A stretch of DNA of 64,000 bases from Legionella sp. (GCA_030158115.1 JAOATK010000005.1:1-64000); one strand, 5' to 3'; counted from the stretch's first letter, positions 18,128 through 27,622 are shown. Made by a program: numbers and translations. The notes: generated from the sequence alone by a model not told the origin.

Positions 18128-20758
18128 CTAAGTCTTATATTTTATGGTTGCAGCACCAATACCACTATAAGCATTGTTACCTACTTGTAAATCATAATTT
18201 AATTCAACAGTGAGTGGCTTAGTTTGATTTGTAATAATTAAACCCGCACCACCTCGAAATACTACGTCATTAAATTGCACGCCAAACGTTGAAAACGTTG
18301 AGCCACTTGCAACGAAAGTCGACATAACTTGGGGTTGGCTATCAATCACATTACCAGCAAAGCCTGCATACCCTGTGAGGGTCAGATCATGCTGATTGTG
18401 TATGCTGGTGAGATGGTATGCACCATTACCATAAGCACCAAGGACCAAAGAAGAGTTCGTGTTAGAAGCAACCGATAAATCCATGGGTGAGCCTGACTCT
18501 CGATAACCGCCTTGGTTGACAAAAAGATAGCTTGCATCCAGTACCGGTGTGAATACAAAGTTGGGACTTAATGCATAAGTACTCCATCCTGCTTCTGCAC
18601 GGAGGTTAGTAAACCAACTATTGTAGGAGCCTTTTGCTGTACTGGCATATAAGGGAATAGAGCGGTTGGTATCATTGATTTCATAACCAACTAGCCCTTG
18701 TCCTGCAAAGTAAACATGGTTAGGAAGTTTCTTTGCACCATATAGCATGCCCTGATAAGCTTGACTATTAATCGATTGACCACTAAGCACGGATTTGCCA
18801 CGCATATTGTCGCCACCTGCCGCAAATCCACCGCCAAATAGCCAATCATTTGTTAATTGGATGTCTTTTCCAATGACCGCACCATAAGCCGTACCATTAA
18901 ATCCCTGTACCGTATTACGTTCATTTTGGGTCATGGATGCTCCGTAGGGTTTAAGCCATATTTTCCCTGGTTGATAAAGCATCGCATCTCCAGATGATTT
19001 ACCACGCAAGCTATCCCACATAGGCGCAATATCTAAAACCGAGCGCGTTATCAATTGAACCATCTGGATGTTTTCATTAGTTAACTCAGGTGTTGCTTGA
19101 CTTGCTGCTTCACGAAGCGCATTGGCTGAGGGTAGGGTAGCGTAAGGACTAAAGGTTGAATTGCCAGCTGCGACTTGTCCAATGATAGCTGTGGCGGCCC
19201 CCTGACAATAAGTGCCCTGACATACATTATAAGCATCTGGATTGATTGTTGCAGTCAGATTGATGCCATTGTTGGTGTTATTAAGCGTAGGAACAAATGA
19301 CCAAATATAACTGTTGTCAGTCACATGAAAACCATTGGTTGGTGCTTGAAGCGTGGTTCCACTCATAATATCGGATAAAATATCGCCATTATGAAGCGCA
19401 GAATTTTGATCTAACCGCACATAAATATCACTACCTTGTGATAAATCCAAGGCCCCAAGTGCCGATAACTGGCCATAATCAGTAGCACTGGAAACGCCTA
19501 TTTGAAAAAGTCCGCCTGTCTGTTGTGTGTAGTCTCCAACTATCGTTTGTAAGGTATTGGAAATGGCTAATGTACCTGAGTTGTTAACGGCCAATGCTGT
19601 AATGGTGTTTGCCATGTTAAAAATTGCATTGGAGTCAATCTTAAAGAGATTAACATTATAAGAGCCTTCACTGGTGAATATGGCGCCATCGGTAATATTA
19701 ACTGTGGTGTTGACTGCGTCAACTGCCCCGATAATCCTTGCGCTGTGTCCTAGAATATCAATCTGGTTCAGAGCGCTTTCAGCAGTGACGTGAATCGCGT
19801 TGATATCGCCTTGAATAGTGCCGCTATTGGAGATACTACCATTAACTATGGCACTGGATGAAATCGATATTCCAGTTTGACCACCGTTAATCGTGCCATT
19901 ATTAGAGATGCTTCCGCTGACTGTTGTAGCAGAGAAAATGGCCACTCCGGTTTGTCCACCGGTAATTGTGCCATCATTAGAGATGCTTCCGCCCACGGTG
20001 CTCGCATTATGGATTGATACGCCTTTCTCACCACCCTGAATGATGCCAGTATTAGAAATATTACCCTGAATATTAGAGGTATTAAAGACGGATATCCCAG
20101 TATTGACAGCACTGTTAATGGTCCCACTGTTAGAAATGTTACCGGTGATGATGCTATTAGCACGCAAAAGAATACCATTTCCCTCGTTCACATCAATCAA
20201 GCCACTGTTAGTAATATTACCTTCAATTAAGATATTGCTAGTCACTGTTATGCCAACGAAATTGCCGTCGACTTTAATTGTTCCACTATTAGAAATATTA
20301 CCATTGATAGTGCTTGAGTGGTTGAGTAGGATACCGGTACCACTTGTACTATTCATTGCCCCACTATTGGATATATCACCGGTGATGGTTGTATTAGTAA
20401 TCATTACAGCAGAGCCAGCGCTACTTATCGTCCCACCATTGGAAATTCCATATGAAAGAGAAGAACTACTGATATTGATCCCAGTACCCGTAGCATTATT
20501 GATTGTCCCTCCAGCATCTATTGCAATGTAGGATGGCGGTGTGGGTGTATAATTGACCATACTGATACCACCTACTTCTCCACCATTTCCCACGGTAACA
20601 CTTGAGTGTATATCGAAGTCACATATTGTGCCTGCTAAAATCGTATCATTAATGTGGGCAGGGCAGGAATCAGCTATTGCTGTTTCGGCATTAAAAGCAA
20701 GGATTGCAGAGGCCGTGGCTTTAAGCGCGAATTGTTTAATGTTTTTCTGAATATCCAT
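18128..20758 (-). CDS. autotransporter (type Va) with repetitive passenger
   Basis: The 876-residue protein has an N-terminal signal-like region ending near AETAIADS (about residue 30). A passenger of right-handed beta-helix character contains nine tandem units of about 25 residues (103-330) built on G-x-I-S-N-x-G-T-I. A C-terminal beta-barrel domain spans about 600-876, with typical WLKPYGASMTQNE, GAVIGKD and GGAGLIITNQ stretches. The last residues are IKYKT, so the usual terminal aromatic is missing although the barrel looks complete. The passenger is rich in Ser, Thr and Asn. The gene sits between sulfotransferase and PAPS-synthesis genes, which makes it a candidate for modification. Confidence 0.85.
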   Translation of the reverse strand: MDIQKNIKQFALKATASAILAFNAETAIADSCPAHINDTILAGTICDFDIHSSVTVGNGGEVGGISMVNYTPTPPSYIAIDAGGTINNATGTGINISSSSLSYGISNGGTISSAGSAVMITNTTITGDISNSGAMNSTSGTGILLNHSSTINGNISNSGTIKVDGNFVGITVTSNILIEGNITNSGLIDVNEGNGILLRANSIITGNISNSGTINSAVNTGISVFNTSNIQGNISNTGIIQGGEKGVSIHNASTVGGSISNDGTITGGQTGVAIFSATTVSGSISNNGTINGGQTGISISSSAIVNGSISNSGTIQGDINAIHVTAESALNQIDILGHSARIIGAVDAVNTTVNITDGAIFTSEGSYNVNLFKIDSNAIFNMANTITALAVNNSGTLAISNTLQTIVGDYTQQTGGLFQIGVSSATDYGQLSALGALDLSQGSDIYVRLDQNSALHNGDILSDIMSGTTLQAPTNGFHVTDNSYIWSFVPTLNNTNNGINLTATINPDAYNVCQGTYCQGAATAIIGQVAAGNSTFSPYATLPSANALREAASQATPELTNENIQMVQLITRSVLDIAPMWDSLRGKSSGDAMLYQPGKIWLKPYGASMTQNERNTVQGFNGTAYGAVIGKDIQLTNDWLFGGGFAAGGDNMRGKSVLSGQSINSQAYQGMLYGAKKLPNHVYFAGQGLVGYEINDTNRSIPLYASTAKGSYNSWFTNLRAEAGWSTYALSPNFVFTPVLDASYLFVNQGGYRESGSPMDLSVASNTNSSLVLGAYGNGAYHLTSIHNQHDLTLTGYAGFAGNVIDSQPQVMSTFVASGSTFSTFGVQFNDVVFRGGAGLIITNQTKPLTVELNYDLQVGNNAYSGIGAATIKYKT
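19769..20452 (-). repeat. nine tandem coding repeats in the autotransporter passenger
   Basis: Units of 24-27 codons start with G(N/S)ISN(S/N/D)GTI. The last three complete ones are the most alike and share GGQTG or GGEKG after the core. They would form beta-helix rungs. Similarity at DNA level suggests recent duplication and possible length change by recombination. Confidence 0.8.
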
Positions 20759-20831
20759 ATCTGTGTATATTTCCTAATAGTCATATAAACAATAACCAGA
20801 CTACGACACACGGCCATTAAGTTAAGCTTTT

Positions 20832-20876
20832 CCCCTCTCCCGTTTTCGGAAGAAGGTGCCGAAGACGGATGAGGGT
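20832..20876. repeat. short imperfect inverted repeat, CCCTCTCCCG type
   Basis: CCCCTCTCCCGTTTTCGG and CCGAAGACGGATGAGGG face each other in the 190-base gap upstream of the autotransporter. The form resembles repetitive extragenic palindromes common in proteobacteria and differs from the GTAGCC elements in this window. Confidence 0.5.
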
Positions 20877-20948
20877 AGAACTGGTGTGACACCTGCAAAT
20901 ACGGTTAACTTAATGACAGCAAGCCTACAACAGCCAGTGCTTTGGTGA

Positions 20949-22670
20949 TCAGGACTCCTGGAGAGCCTCACTCTTATCCATAGTAAAGTGATACTTTGAT
21001 TCTTTCAAGAGATATCCTCGTGCAATCAGTGTTGATAAAATTGCTTGGACCGCTTCATCAATCGTCGTGATAGACGTATCAATGCTTATCTCGGGGTCAA
21101 CCGGTACCTCATAAGGATCATCCACCCCTGAAACTTGTTGAATTAGTCCTTGTTCTGCTTTTCGATATAATCCTTTGACATCTCTTTCTTTGCATACGAG
21201 CAGAGGTGTTGCAATATAGACTTCAATAAACCCCCCAAATGGGCTAACAGCGGCTCTAACTTCTTGACGTGTTGCGCAGTAGGGCGCAATAGCAGCACAA
21301 ATGGCGATGCCACCATGTTTTGTTATCTCAGAAGCAACATAGCCTATACGGCGAATATGAGTATCTCTATCTGCTTTGGAAAAGCCCAATCCATTGGATA
21401 AATGATGTCTAACGATGTCGCCATCTAATAAGGTTATTTTTCGTTGATTGAACCTTGATTGTAGGTAGGACATAAATGCTTTAGCAATCGTTGATTTTCC
21501 AGCACCAGAAAGTCCTGTAAAAAACAAAGTAAACCCTTGCTGATGTTTTGGCGGATAGGCTTTTTGTAATATCTTGACCACACTAGGAAAGGTAAACCAA
21601 TCTGGAATACTTAAGCCTCTTTCTAATCGTTTCCGTAATTCGGTTCCTGAAATATCCTCGACAGTATCGCTTGGATGAAGTTCCTCGACCGTGTGAAATG
21701 TCGCTTTTTCTTTGACATAGACCATCGCTGAAAACGTGATGATTTCTATTCCTATTTCACTTTTGTAGTGATTAACCAATTTTTGGGCCGCATAAGGATC
21801 ATAAAAGGGACAACCCTCACTGTTTAGTCCGGGGCCTGCATGATCACGCCCTATAATACAATGGGTAACACCAAAGTTTTTACGAATGATGGCATGCCAT
21901 AAGGCCTCTCTAGGGCCACCCATCCGCATGGCTAGAGGTAATAAACTCAAGGTGGCGGCCTGCTTTGGAAATTCTTTTAAAACAGCCTCATAACAGTGCA
22001 CACGAGTCACATAGTCTACATCACCAGGTTGCGTCATCCCCACCACGGGATGGATTAACACATGACCTTCTAATTCTTTTGAGGCACGAAGCATCAGCTC
22101 ATAATGAGCCCTATGAATCGGATTACGTGTTTGAAACGCAATAATTTTAGACCAGCCATATTGTTTAAAAAGCTGTTGAAGCTGATTTGGCGTATGCCGA
22201 TAGGGTACAAAGTCATGATGAGTGATCGGCGACAGTGCAGTTACATGCCCTCCCAAATAGTACGGGCCTGCGGCTGTATAAAGATAATTGACTCCTGGAT
22301 GTTTTTTATCGACGCTACCAAAAACAAGCAAGGCTTCTTCTTCTTTGTCGGGTTGCCATTTGGAGCTCACTGTTAGCAACGCTAAGGGTGTATTTTCATC
22401 ATTAGTTAACAACACTTCCTCGCCTAATTGCACGGTGTTTGCAAAGGCTTCGGAGATATCAAGCGTGATAGGCATAGGCCATAGTGTGCCATCAGTCAAT
22501 CGCATCGTTTTACAGACAGAAAGGTAATCCTCTCTATCTAAAAAACCAGTTAAGGGTGCGAATGCGCCATTTAATAGACACTCCAAATCACACAATTGTC
22601 GTTTTGTTAAACGAAGGACACTTTTTTCCAAAGGGCCATTTGATAGGATGTTTTTATTTTGTTTAAACAT
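20949..22670 (-). CDS. sat/cysC: bifunctional sulfate adenylyltransferase / adenylylsulfate kinase
   Basis: The 573-residue fusion makes PAPS from sulfate and two ATP. The N-terminal ATP sulfurylase (1-375) has the active-site motifs QTRNPIHRAH (180-189) and GRDHAG (274-279). The C-terminal APS kinase (378-560) has the P-loop GLSGAGKST (386-394) and LLDGD. Both halves keep their catalytic motifs and the order is Sat-CysC, as in Aquifex/Thiobacillus-type enzymes. No cysH, cysI or cysJ is near, so the product is probably used as sulfate donor by the two sulfotransferases at 12056-17238. It is transcribed towards the autotransporter. Confidence 0.93.
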   Translation of the reverse strand: MFKQNKNILSNGPLEKSVLRLTKRQLCDLECLLNGAFAPLTGFLDREDYLSVCKTMRLTDGTLWPMPITLDISEAFANTVQLGEEVLLTNDENTPLALLTVSSKWQPDKEEEALLVFGSVDKKHPGVNYLYTAAGPYYLGGHVTALSPITHHDFVPYRHTPNQLQQLFKQYGWSKIIAFQTRNPIHRAHYELMLRASKELEGHVLIHPVVGMTQPGDVDYVTRVHCYEAVLKEFPKQAATLSLLPLAMRMGGPREALWHAIIRKNFGVTHCIIGRDHAGPGLNSEGCPFYDPYAAQKLVNHYKSEIGIEIITFSAMVYVKEKATFHTVEELHPSDTVEDISGTELRKRLERGLSIPDWFTFPSVVKILQKAYPPKHQQGFTLFFTGLSGAGKSTIAKAFMSYLQSRFNQRKITLLDGDIVRHHLSNGLGFSKADRDTHIRRIGYVASEITKHGGIAICAAIAPYCATRQEVRAAVSPFGGFIEVYIATPLLVCKERDVKGLYRKAEQGLIQQVSGVDDPYEVPVDPEISIDTSITTIDEAVQAILSTLIARGYLLKESKYHFTMDKSEALQES

Positions 22671-22749
22671 TGCTCTTCCTTTTGCTTTGTATGCACATCC
22701 TACTATTTTTGAAATAAAATGGCTAAAACATTTGTTGGGAAATCCTTAA

Positions 22750-24771
22750 TTACCCCGCCGCACGAACACGTTCAGCTAATCCATCAATAAATGTTTGTGT
22801 ACAAGTTTTTTCTTTGCTTGCAAACAGTCGATGTGTATTTAGCGCGCCGTTTTGTCCTGCCAAGTCAATTTGCTCTTGAATGGCATCAGGATGCGCGCGT
22901 ACATTTTCTTTTAATTTAGTAAGGACTTTTGTTTTACTTTCAATAAGTGTTGATTTGACTAAGGCCTTATTAAGATGAGTCTCTTCAAATTTTTCTATTA
23001 AAGAAATCGTATGCTCTGTTTTCCATGCGGAAGAAGGTAGTTTTTCAGCTTCCGTAGTTAAAAGCACATCCACTTCTTTTTTCTTTACGGGGATACCGAG
23101 CTGTTTTTTCCATGCCTGAACGAAAGTGAGGGGGGTGAGTTTTGGCTGTGCTGGAAGCCCCAGTTGTTTTGATAAAGATTCAATAATCGTGAGTGGTTTA
23201 TTTGGCGTTTGGGGCTTATTTAGCTTGCTGGCTAAAAAGTCCCATCCAGCAGCTAGGGCATATAAAGGCATGGCTAGGATTTTCAGAATTTTTGTTGGAA
23301 TATCCGCATCGTGGTTGTGGCCAGCGGTGTCCCCTAAACGTGCTTTTAGTAAAGTGTCTGTGCTTTTTACATGGTGTCCGCCACAGCAGTGCCCAGGCCC
23401 ATGACTGTGTGGGATAAAATAATGCGCATCTTCAAATCCTTCACTAATAATTGCAATTAAAGCCGATACAATTTGTGGCACGCCAGGCATGCGATCGGCA
23501 GTCAAGGCGATGCTAATTAAATGCCCTATAAAGAGTAGAAGGCGCAGCGGTGTAATCGTTAGCTTTAGAATAATTCGGAACGGATTCAAAATCTGAAGCC
23601 AATTCTCAGTATTACGGATGTGAGTGACGGCTTCAACTAGGGATTTGAATATGAGTTTAAATAGATTAGTCTTTGAGTGAGTGGCATCGTCTAACATTTT
23701 TAAAGACGCAGCGGTATTCTCAATATTAAAAAATATAGCAGAAAATCCGGTAATAATTGGATTAATAACGCCCATCACAAAACTAGGTATTTTTTTCATT
23801 CCCTCAAATAATGGGCGTGCTTTGGTGGCTACAGTCCACCAGGTACCGGCGGTGCAAATAGTTAGAGCAATTGCTAATACAACAAGCAATACTGCCATGG
23901 TTGCAATAAATAGGCCTCGAAAAGTGAGTTTTTGGCTGAGATCGGCGCGAATTTTTTCATACCATTTATTAATGGTGTCGTTCTTAATCAGATCGGTCAC
24001 TGTATTGTAGGTTAGCATTCCATAAGCTGCTCCTGCGATGACTGCCATAGGAATAATAATAAAAGGCCAAAAAGCAAATGGAAGAGCTGCCATTAAGGGA
24101 ATGGCGGTAAATGTTTCAACAATGAGGTAGGTGCTGCCAAGTCCCATGAAGGATGCTGCGAGTAAACTAAATGCTTTGGCAATATGAAATTTTGTTTTTT
24201 GTGCAGCAAAGCGAGCTTGCCATTTAGCTTGCTGATTTTTAGCAAGCCATGCTCTTAACTCTTGAGTATAAGGAGACACCTCTTCTTTATCATCGGTGGC
24301 AAATAGTTGTAAAGCAAACCATTTTTCCATGTCCGCGAGTGTTGTTTCGACTATCTTTTTTTGCTTTTTACTTTCAGCAGTTAGTGTTTTATGCCCAAAC
24401 GTGTTGAGGAGGTGTAATTGCTTTTCATAGTCTTTAAAAAATTCGGGGCAGATTTCATCTTGAGTGTTTTTAGGAAATTGTTCTAATAAATATTCTCTAG
24501 CTAAATAATTTTTTAAATAATTTCTTTTAAATAATTTATTAAAAGCCCCTTTAATATTCTGCAAATAAATTTCACCTTCATAGGCTACCGATAATGCAAA
24601 AGCAGCAAAGGCAAGGGGTAGTGCCGGGAGTAGAGCATACATGCCACCAAAACTTAAGAAACCTAGGATTAAACTCGCTCCGGCTGTAAGCAAGGTCATT
24701 GCAATATAATAAGGGAGCTTCTTGGGATTTATAAGTGATTTTTTTGTCGTCATTGTAGTATATTTGCTCAT
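22750..24771 (-). CDS. hypothetical multi-pass membrane protein with His/Cys-rich loop
   Basis: I do not recognise this 673-residue protein. It has hydrophobic pairs near 20-65, 200-260 and 285-325 and further hydrophobic stretches near 330-440. A His/Cys-rich stretch, PHSHGPGHCCGGHH (about 452-467), is followed by a second His pair in GHNHD. Ahead of the first long loop and in the C-terminal 130 residues it is charged and probably helical. The metal-like loop and the Fur-like site 33 bases upstream suggest a link to metal supply, but this is inference. A Dot/Icm effector role is also possible, as its mix of membrane and charged segments is common among them. Confidence 0.55.
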   Translation of the reverse strand: MSKYTTMTTKKSLINPKKLPYYIAMTLLTAGASLILGFLSFGGMYALLPALPLAFAAFALSVAYEGEIYLQNIKGAFNKLFKRNYLKNYLAREYLLEQFPKNTQDEICPEFFKDYEKQLHLLNTFGHKTLTAESKKQKKIVETTLADMEKWFALQLFATDDKEEVSPYTQELRAWLAKNQQAKWQARFAAQKTKFHIAKAFSLLAASFMGLGSTYLIVETFTAIPLMAALPFAFWPFIIIPMAVIAGAAYGMLTYNTVTDLIKNDTINKWYEKIRADLSQKLTFRGLFIATMAVLLVVLAIALTICTAGTWWTVATKARPLFEGMKKIPSFVMGVINPIITGFSAIFFNIENTAASLKMLDDATHSKTNLFKLIFKSLVEAVTHIRNTENWLQILNPFRIILKLTITPLRLLLFIGHLISIALTADRMPGVPQIVSALIAIISEGFEDAHYFIPHSHGPGHCCGGHHVKSTDTLLKARLGDTAGHNHDADIPTKILKILAMPLYALAAGWDFLASKLNKPQTPNKPLTIIESLSKQLGLPAQPKLTPLTFVQAWKKQLGIPVKKKEVDVLLTTEAEKLPSSAWKTEHTISLIEKFEETHLNKALVKSTLIESKTKVLTKLKENVRAHPDAIQEQIDLAGQNGALNTHRLFASKEKTCTQTFIDGLAERVRAAG

Positions 24772-24803
24772 TCAACAATCGGAAATAGCACTTTATCTCA
24801 AAT

Positions 24804-24822
24804 GAAAATGATTATCAATAGC
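24804..24822. promoter_or_regulatory. candidate Fur box
   Basis: GAAAATGATTATCAATAGC matches 15 of the 19 positions of the Fur consensus GATAATGATAATCATTATC. It lies in the gap between the divergent membrane-protein gene (start 24771) and peptidase gene (start 24934), so it could control either. Confidence 0.4.
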
Positions 24823-24933
24823 AACTGGATTGAAATAGATTGCTTAGTGGGGTTTTTATCTATTCAGCTGTAGATTCGATGGCTAAATTTCGGTAAAGTG
24901 ACCGTACATGCACAATATTATTTAGGAGAGGAA

Positions 24934-26130
24934 ATGCCTTTTAATCAATGGATGACTTATCTAGTAGCCGGGTCAATCTTAGCTGCTACCCCTGTTTTTG
25001 CAATCAATGCGCCAGTGCGTGAACAATTACAAATTCCTCAATGCCTCGCAGCGAAAATAACAACTTCATATGAAGTATTGGCAGAAAATAAACAATTTAA
25101 GATTCTTGATATCGCGAGCACTGATATAGATGCGCTGAGCCGCTTAGCAGATCAAGTGGGTTGTGGTCGTTTTGTGAATGTCAGTCATCGTTTAGAAAAT
25201 AATTCACTACGGTCTAAACAACAATTAGCTCAAGCTATCTTAGAGAAAAAATCGATTAAAACAGGGCAAAAGAATAAGTCCATTTATGAAATCAAACATC
25301 AAGAAGAAGTGAAGTTAGCACTCAAACAAGTAGTAGCCGATAATATATGGCAAACCTTAACTCATTTAACCGCCTATTATAATCGCTCAGCGATGACATA
25401 CACGGGTGTGGAGACAGCTGATTGGTTAAAGTCTACTTTTGAAGCCATGGCAGTAGAATATGGACGCACTGATACCTCGACTTATTTGGTGAAAACTGGG
25501 TTTTACAGACAGCCATCGCTTGTCACAGTAATTGGTAAAGACCTCGATGCACCTGGTATTGTCATTGGTGCACACATGGATACACTGGATGGTCGTATGC
25601 CTGGTGCCGGTGATGATGGCAGTGGTTCCTCAAGCGTCATGGAAATGGCACGAGTTTTACTCGCCTCTAAAATGACCTTTAAACGTCCTATTTATATCAT
25701 TTGGTATGCTGCTGAAGAACGTGGTTTGGTGGGCTCTCAGTACGTGGTAGAACATTTTATGGATCAAGATATTAAAGTGAAAGCAGCCATTCAGTTTGAT
25801 ATGACTGGTTATCGGGTTAACCGCGACGATCCAACCATGTGGGTTTTCACTGATCACACGGATAAAGGTTTAAATAATTATGTTGCTAAGCTAATTGATA
25901 CCTATATTGGTGTGCCAGTTGATTATTCTCGTTGCGGTTATGGTTGCAGTGACCATGCTTCGTGGGATGATCAAGGGATTCCAGCTGCTTTTCCTTGTGA
26001 GTCAAATTTTGAAGAGCACAACCCCTATATACACAGTAGCTCAGATACGATGGACTTATTGAGCTTAGAGCATATGACTAACTTTTCAAAATTGGCCGTA
26101 GCTTTTGCTATCGAGTTAGCTTCTGAGTAA
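24934..26130 (+). CDS. secreted M28 family zinc aminopeptidase (LapA/LapB type)
   Basis: The 398-residue protein has a Sec signal (hydrophobic to TPVFA near residue 23) and a C-terminal M28 peptidase domain. The zinc ligands are visible in GAHMDTLDG, GAGDDGSGSS, AAEERGLVGS and FDMTGY, and in CSDHASWDD further on. Legionella secretes related leucine/phenylalanine aminopeptidases (LapA, LapB) through its type II system, so export to the medium is likely. The ATG at 24934 is chosen because TTAGGAGAGG lies just upstream and it gives a proper signal peptide; a start at 24898 would bury it. Confidence 0.88.
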   Translation: MPFNQWMTYLVAGSILAATPVFAINAPVREQLQIPQCLAAKITTSYEVLAENKQFKILDIASTDIDALSRLADQVGCGRFVNVSHRLENNSLRSKQQLAQAILEKKSIKTGQKNKSIYEIKHQEEVKLALKQVVADNIWQTLTHLTAYYNRSAMTYTGVETADWLKSTFEAMAVEYGRTDTSTYLVKTGFYRQPSLVTVIGKDLDAPGIVIGAHMDTLDGRMPGAGDDGSGSSSVMEMARVLLASKMTFKRPIYIIWYAAEERGLVGSQYVVEHFMDQDIKVKAAIQFDMTGYRVNRDDPTMWVFTDHTDKGLNNYVAKLIDTYIGVPVDYSRCGYGCSDHASWDDQGIPAAFPCESNFEEHNPYIHSSSDTMDLLSLEHMTNFSKLAVAFAIELASE

Positions 26131-26141
26131 TTACTATAGGA

Positions 26142-26183
26142 AGCCTGATTGCAGGGCCTCAAGGAAGCGCTGCAACCAGGCCT
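26142..26183. repeat. degenerate palindromic element, GCCTG..CAGGC type
   Basis: AAGCCTGATTGCAGGGC faces GCGCTGCAACCAGGCC between the convergent peptidase and transporter genes. It is shorter and less perfect than the copies at 17235 and 35204. The partly overlapping hairpin at 26180-26201 follows. Confidence 0.6.
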
Positions 26184-26201
26184 GTTTGATATTAAACAGG
26201 C
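26180..26201 (-). terminator. hairpin at the end of the Bcr/CflA gene
   Basis: GCCTGTTT and AAACAGGC form an eight-base stem around a six-base loop (GATATT) and overlap the transporter stop codon. No strong T-run follows, so termination is uncertain. Confidence 0.35.
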
Positions 26202-27412
26202 ACTTCTTTGCCGCCCTCGTCATCTTCTTGTTGCAAGGACATCAGACGATTAAACTGCCATGAAAAATACAAAGCCCCAAAGCCACAGCCAATCAGGCCA
26301 ATAGGTAAGGCATCAAGATTTTGTAGGAGCAGATAACCAACCCAAAGAGGAATGATTGAAGAGCCAAACATTCTAATGGTATTGATAAAAGCCACCGCAA
26401 TGCCTGTATTTTCTTTAAAATCAGATAAGGTGAGTGACATAGTAGGCGGTGCACTGACACTAATACCCAGGTTGGAAATAAGCGCAAAGGCTAGAGCTCC
26501 TAGACTAAAGCCATGCCAATGAATAGCCACCATCATGCCTACTCCACCGAGAATAATGAGTCCATTGCCTAGATAAATGTTAGTTCCCATGCTGAAATAT
26601 TTGCGTAGAGCAATTCCTAAATAATTCCCTACAATAATATTCGCCCCATTAAAAATAAAAATAATGCCATAGGCAAAGGGAGAAAAACCCAATTTATCAA
26701 TAATCAAATAAGATGAGTTAATGACACTTAGCATGACCGCAGCAAAGCTAAACATCATAATCAGTGACCCACACCAAAGAAGAGGGAAAGAAAGAATGTG
26801 TGCATAGTTTACCATGACTTTTTTTATCATAAATGGTTCTTTAGGGGGGTGCCAATGAGGTGATTCAAGTAATCCCTTTCGACACTGTAGGATTAAAATC
26901 AGCCCAATTGCCGCCATCAGAATAAAATTAGCCTGCCAACCACACCAGATAAACACAAGAGAGCCAAAAACAGGCGCTAAAATGGGTGATACCGACACAA
27001 TCATGGAAATATAAGAAAGAATTTTCGCTCTTTCTAAGCTATTTTCGAAATCTCGAGAAGTAGATACGGCAACCAGATTGGCACAACATAAAGCAAACCC
27101 TTGTAGGGCTCGGCCAATAATGAGAATGGTAATATTGGGAGCAAAAGCACATATCAAGCTGGAAATAACCGCGAGTAAAAGGCTGCCAGGTAAAAGACGG
27201 CGTCTACCAAAATGATCAACTAACGGTCCCCAAACGAGCTGGGTTATCCCAAACACAAATAAATAAATGCTCAAGGTCAACTGCGTCAGACTATGTGTTG
27301 TTTCAAAGTAATGTGTAATAAAAGGTAGTGAAGGCTGATAAAGGTCAAAGGTAATTAAAGAAAAAGCAGAGAGAAGACCAACCAAGAAGATAGATGTATG
27401 CGATTTTTGCAT
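26192..27412 (-). CDS. Bcr/CflA family multidrug efflux MFS transporter
   Basis: The 406-residue protein has 12 membrane segments. After the first segment lie the family motif FDLYQPSLP and the DHA1 loop motif GPLVDHFGRRRLLPGSL; the fifth segment has the antiporter-type run SPILAPVFGSLV. Bcr/CflA proteins export drugs and, in some bacteria, peptides or sulfonamides using the proton gradient across the inner membrane. It is a single gene, convergent with the peptidase gene. The substrate is not determined. Confidence 0.87.
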   Translation of the reverse strand: MQKSHTSIFLVGLLSAFSLITFDLYQPSLPFITHYFETTHSLTQLTLSIYLFVFGITQLVWGPLVDHFGRRRLLPGSLLLAVISSLICAFAPNITILIIGRALQGFALCCANLVAVSTSRDFENSLERAKILSYISMIVSVSPILAPVFGSLVFIWCGWQANFILMAAIGLILILQCRKGLLESPHWHPPKEPFMIKKVMVNYAHILSFPLLWCGSLIMMFSFAAVMLSVINSSYLIIDKLGFSPFAYGIIFIFNGANIIVGNYLGIALRKYFSMGTNIYLGNGLIILGGVGMMVAIHWHGFSLGALAFALISNLGISVSAPPTMSLTLSDFKENTGIAVAFINTIRMFGSSIIPLWVGYLLLQNLDALPIGLIGCGFGALYFSWQFNRLMSLQQEDDEGGKEVPV

Positions 27413-27466
27413 GAGTATTCTGCGTTAAAATAAATCATTATAACTTATTGATAAGAAAAATCAAAA

Positions 27467-27539
27467 GTAGGCTGGGTTATAAACTCAGCAAATAATCTTC
27501 CAAATGCCATAGAATGCTGGGTTTCACAACCCAGCCTAC
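27467..27539. repeat. palindromic element, GTAGGCTGGG type
   Basis: GTAGGCTGGGTTATAAACTC on the left pairs with GGGTTTCACAACCCAGCCTA on the right, with a variable centre. It lies in the 226-base gap between the spoVR and transporter genes. Its centre differs from the other copies. Confidence 0.8.
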
Positions 27540-27562
27540 GATTAACAGCAACTTTAATAACA

Positions 27563-27622
27563 AGCCTGGATGCAGCGCAGCGCAAGCCCTGTATGGAGCG
27601 ATTGAGCCGTGCATCCAGGCTT
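27563..27622. repeat. palindromic element, AAGCCTGGATGCAGC type
   Basis: AGCCTGGATGCAGCGCAGCG pairs with GCATCCAGGCTT at the other end. It ends 17 bases past the spoVR stop and so may affect the 3' end of the prkA-yeaH-spoVR transcript. Confidence 0.75.

Noticed and set aside
20103..20531. 142-residue + strand frame inside the autotransporter gene
   Set aside because: Antisense reading of the passenger repeats. The repeats keep several frames open, which explains its length.
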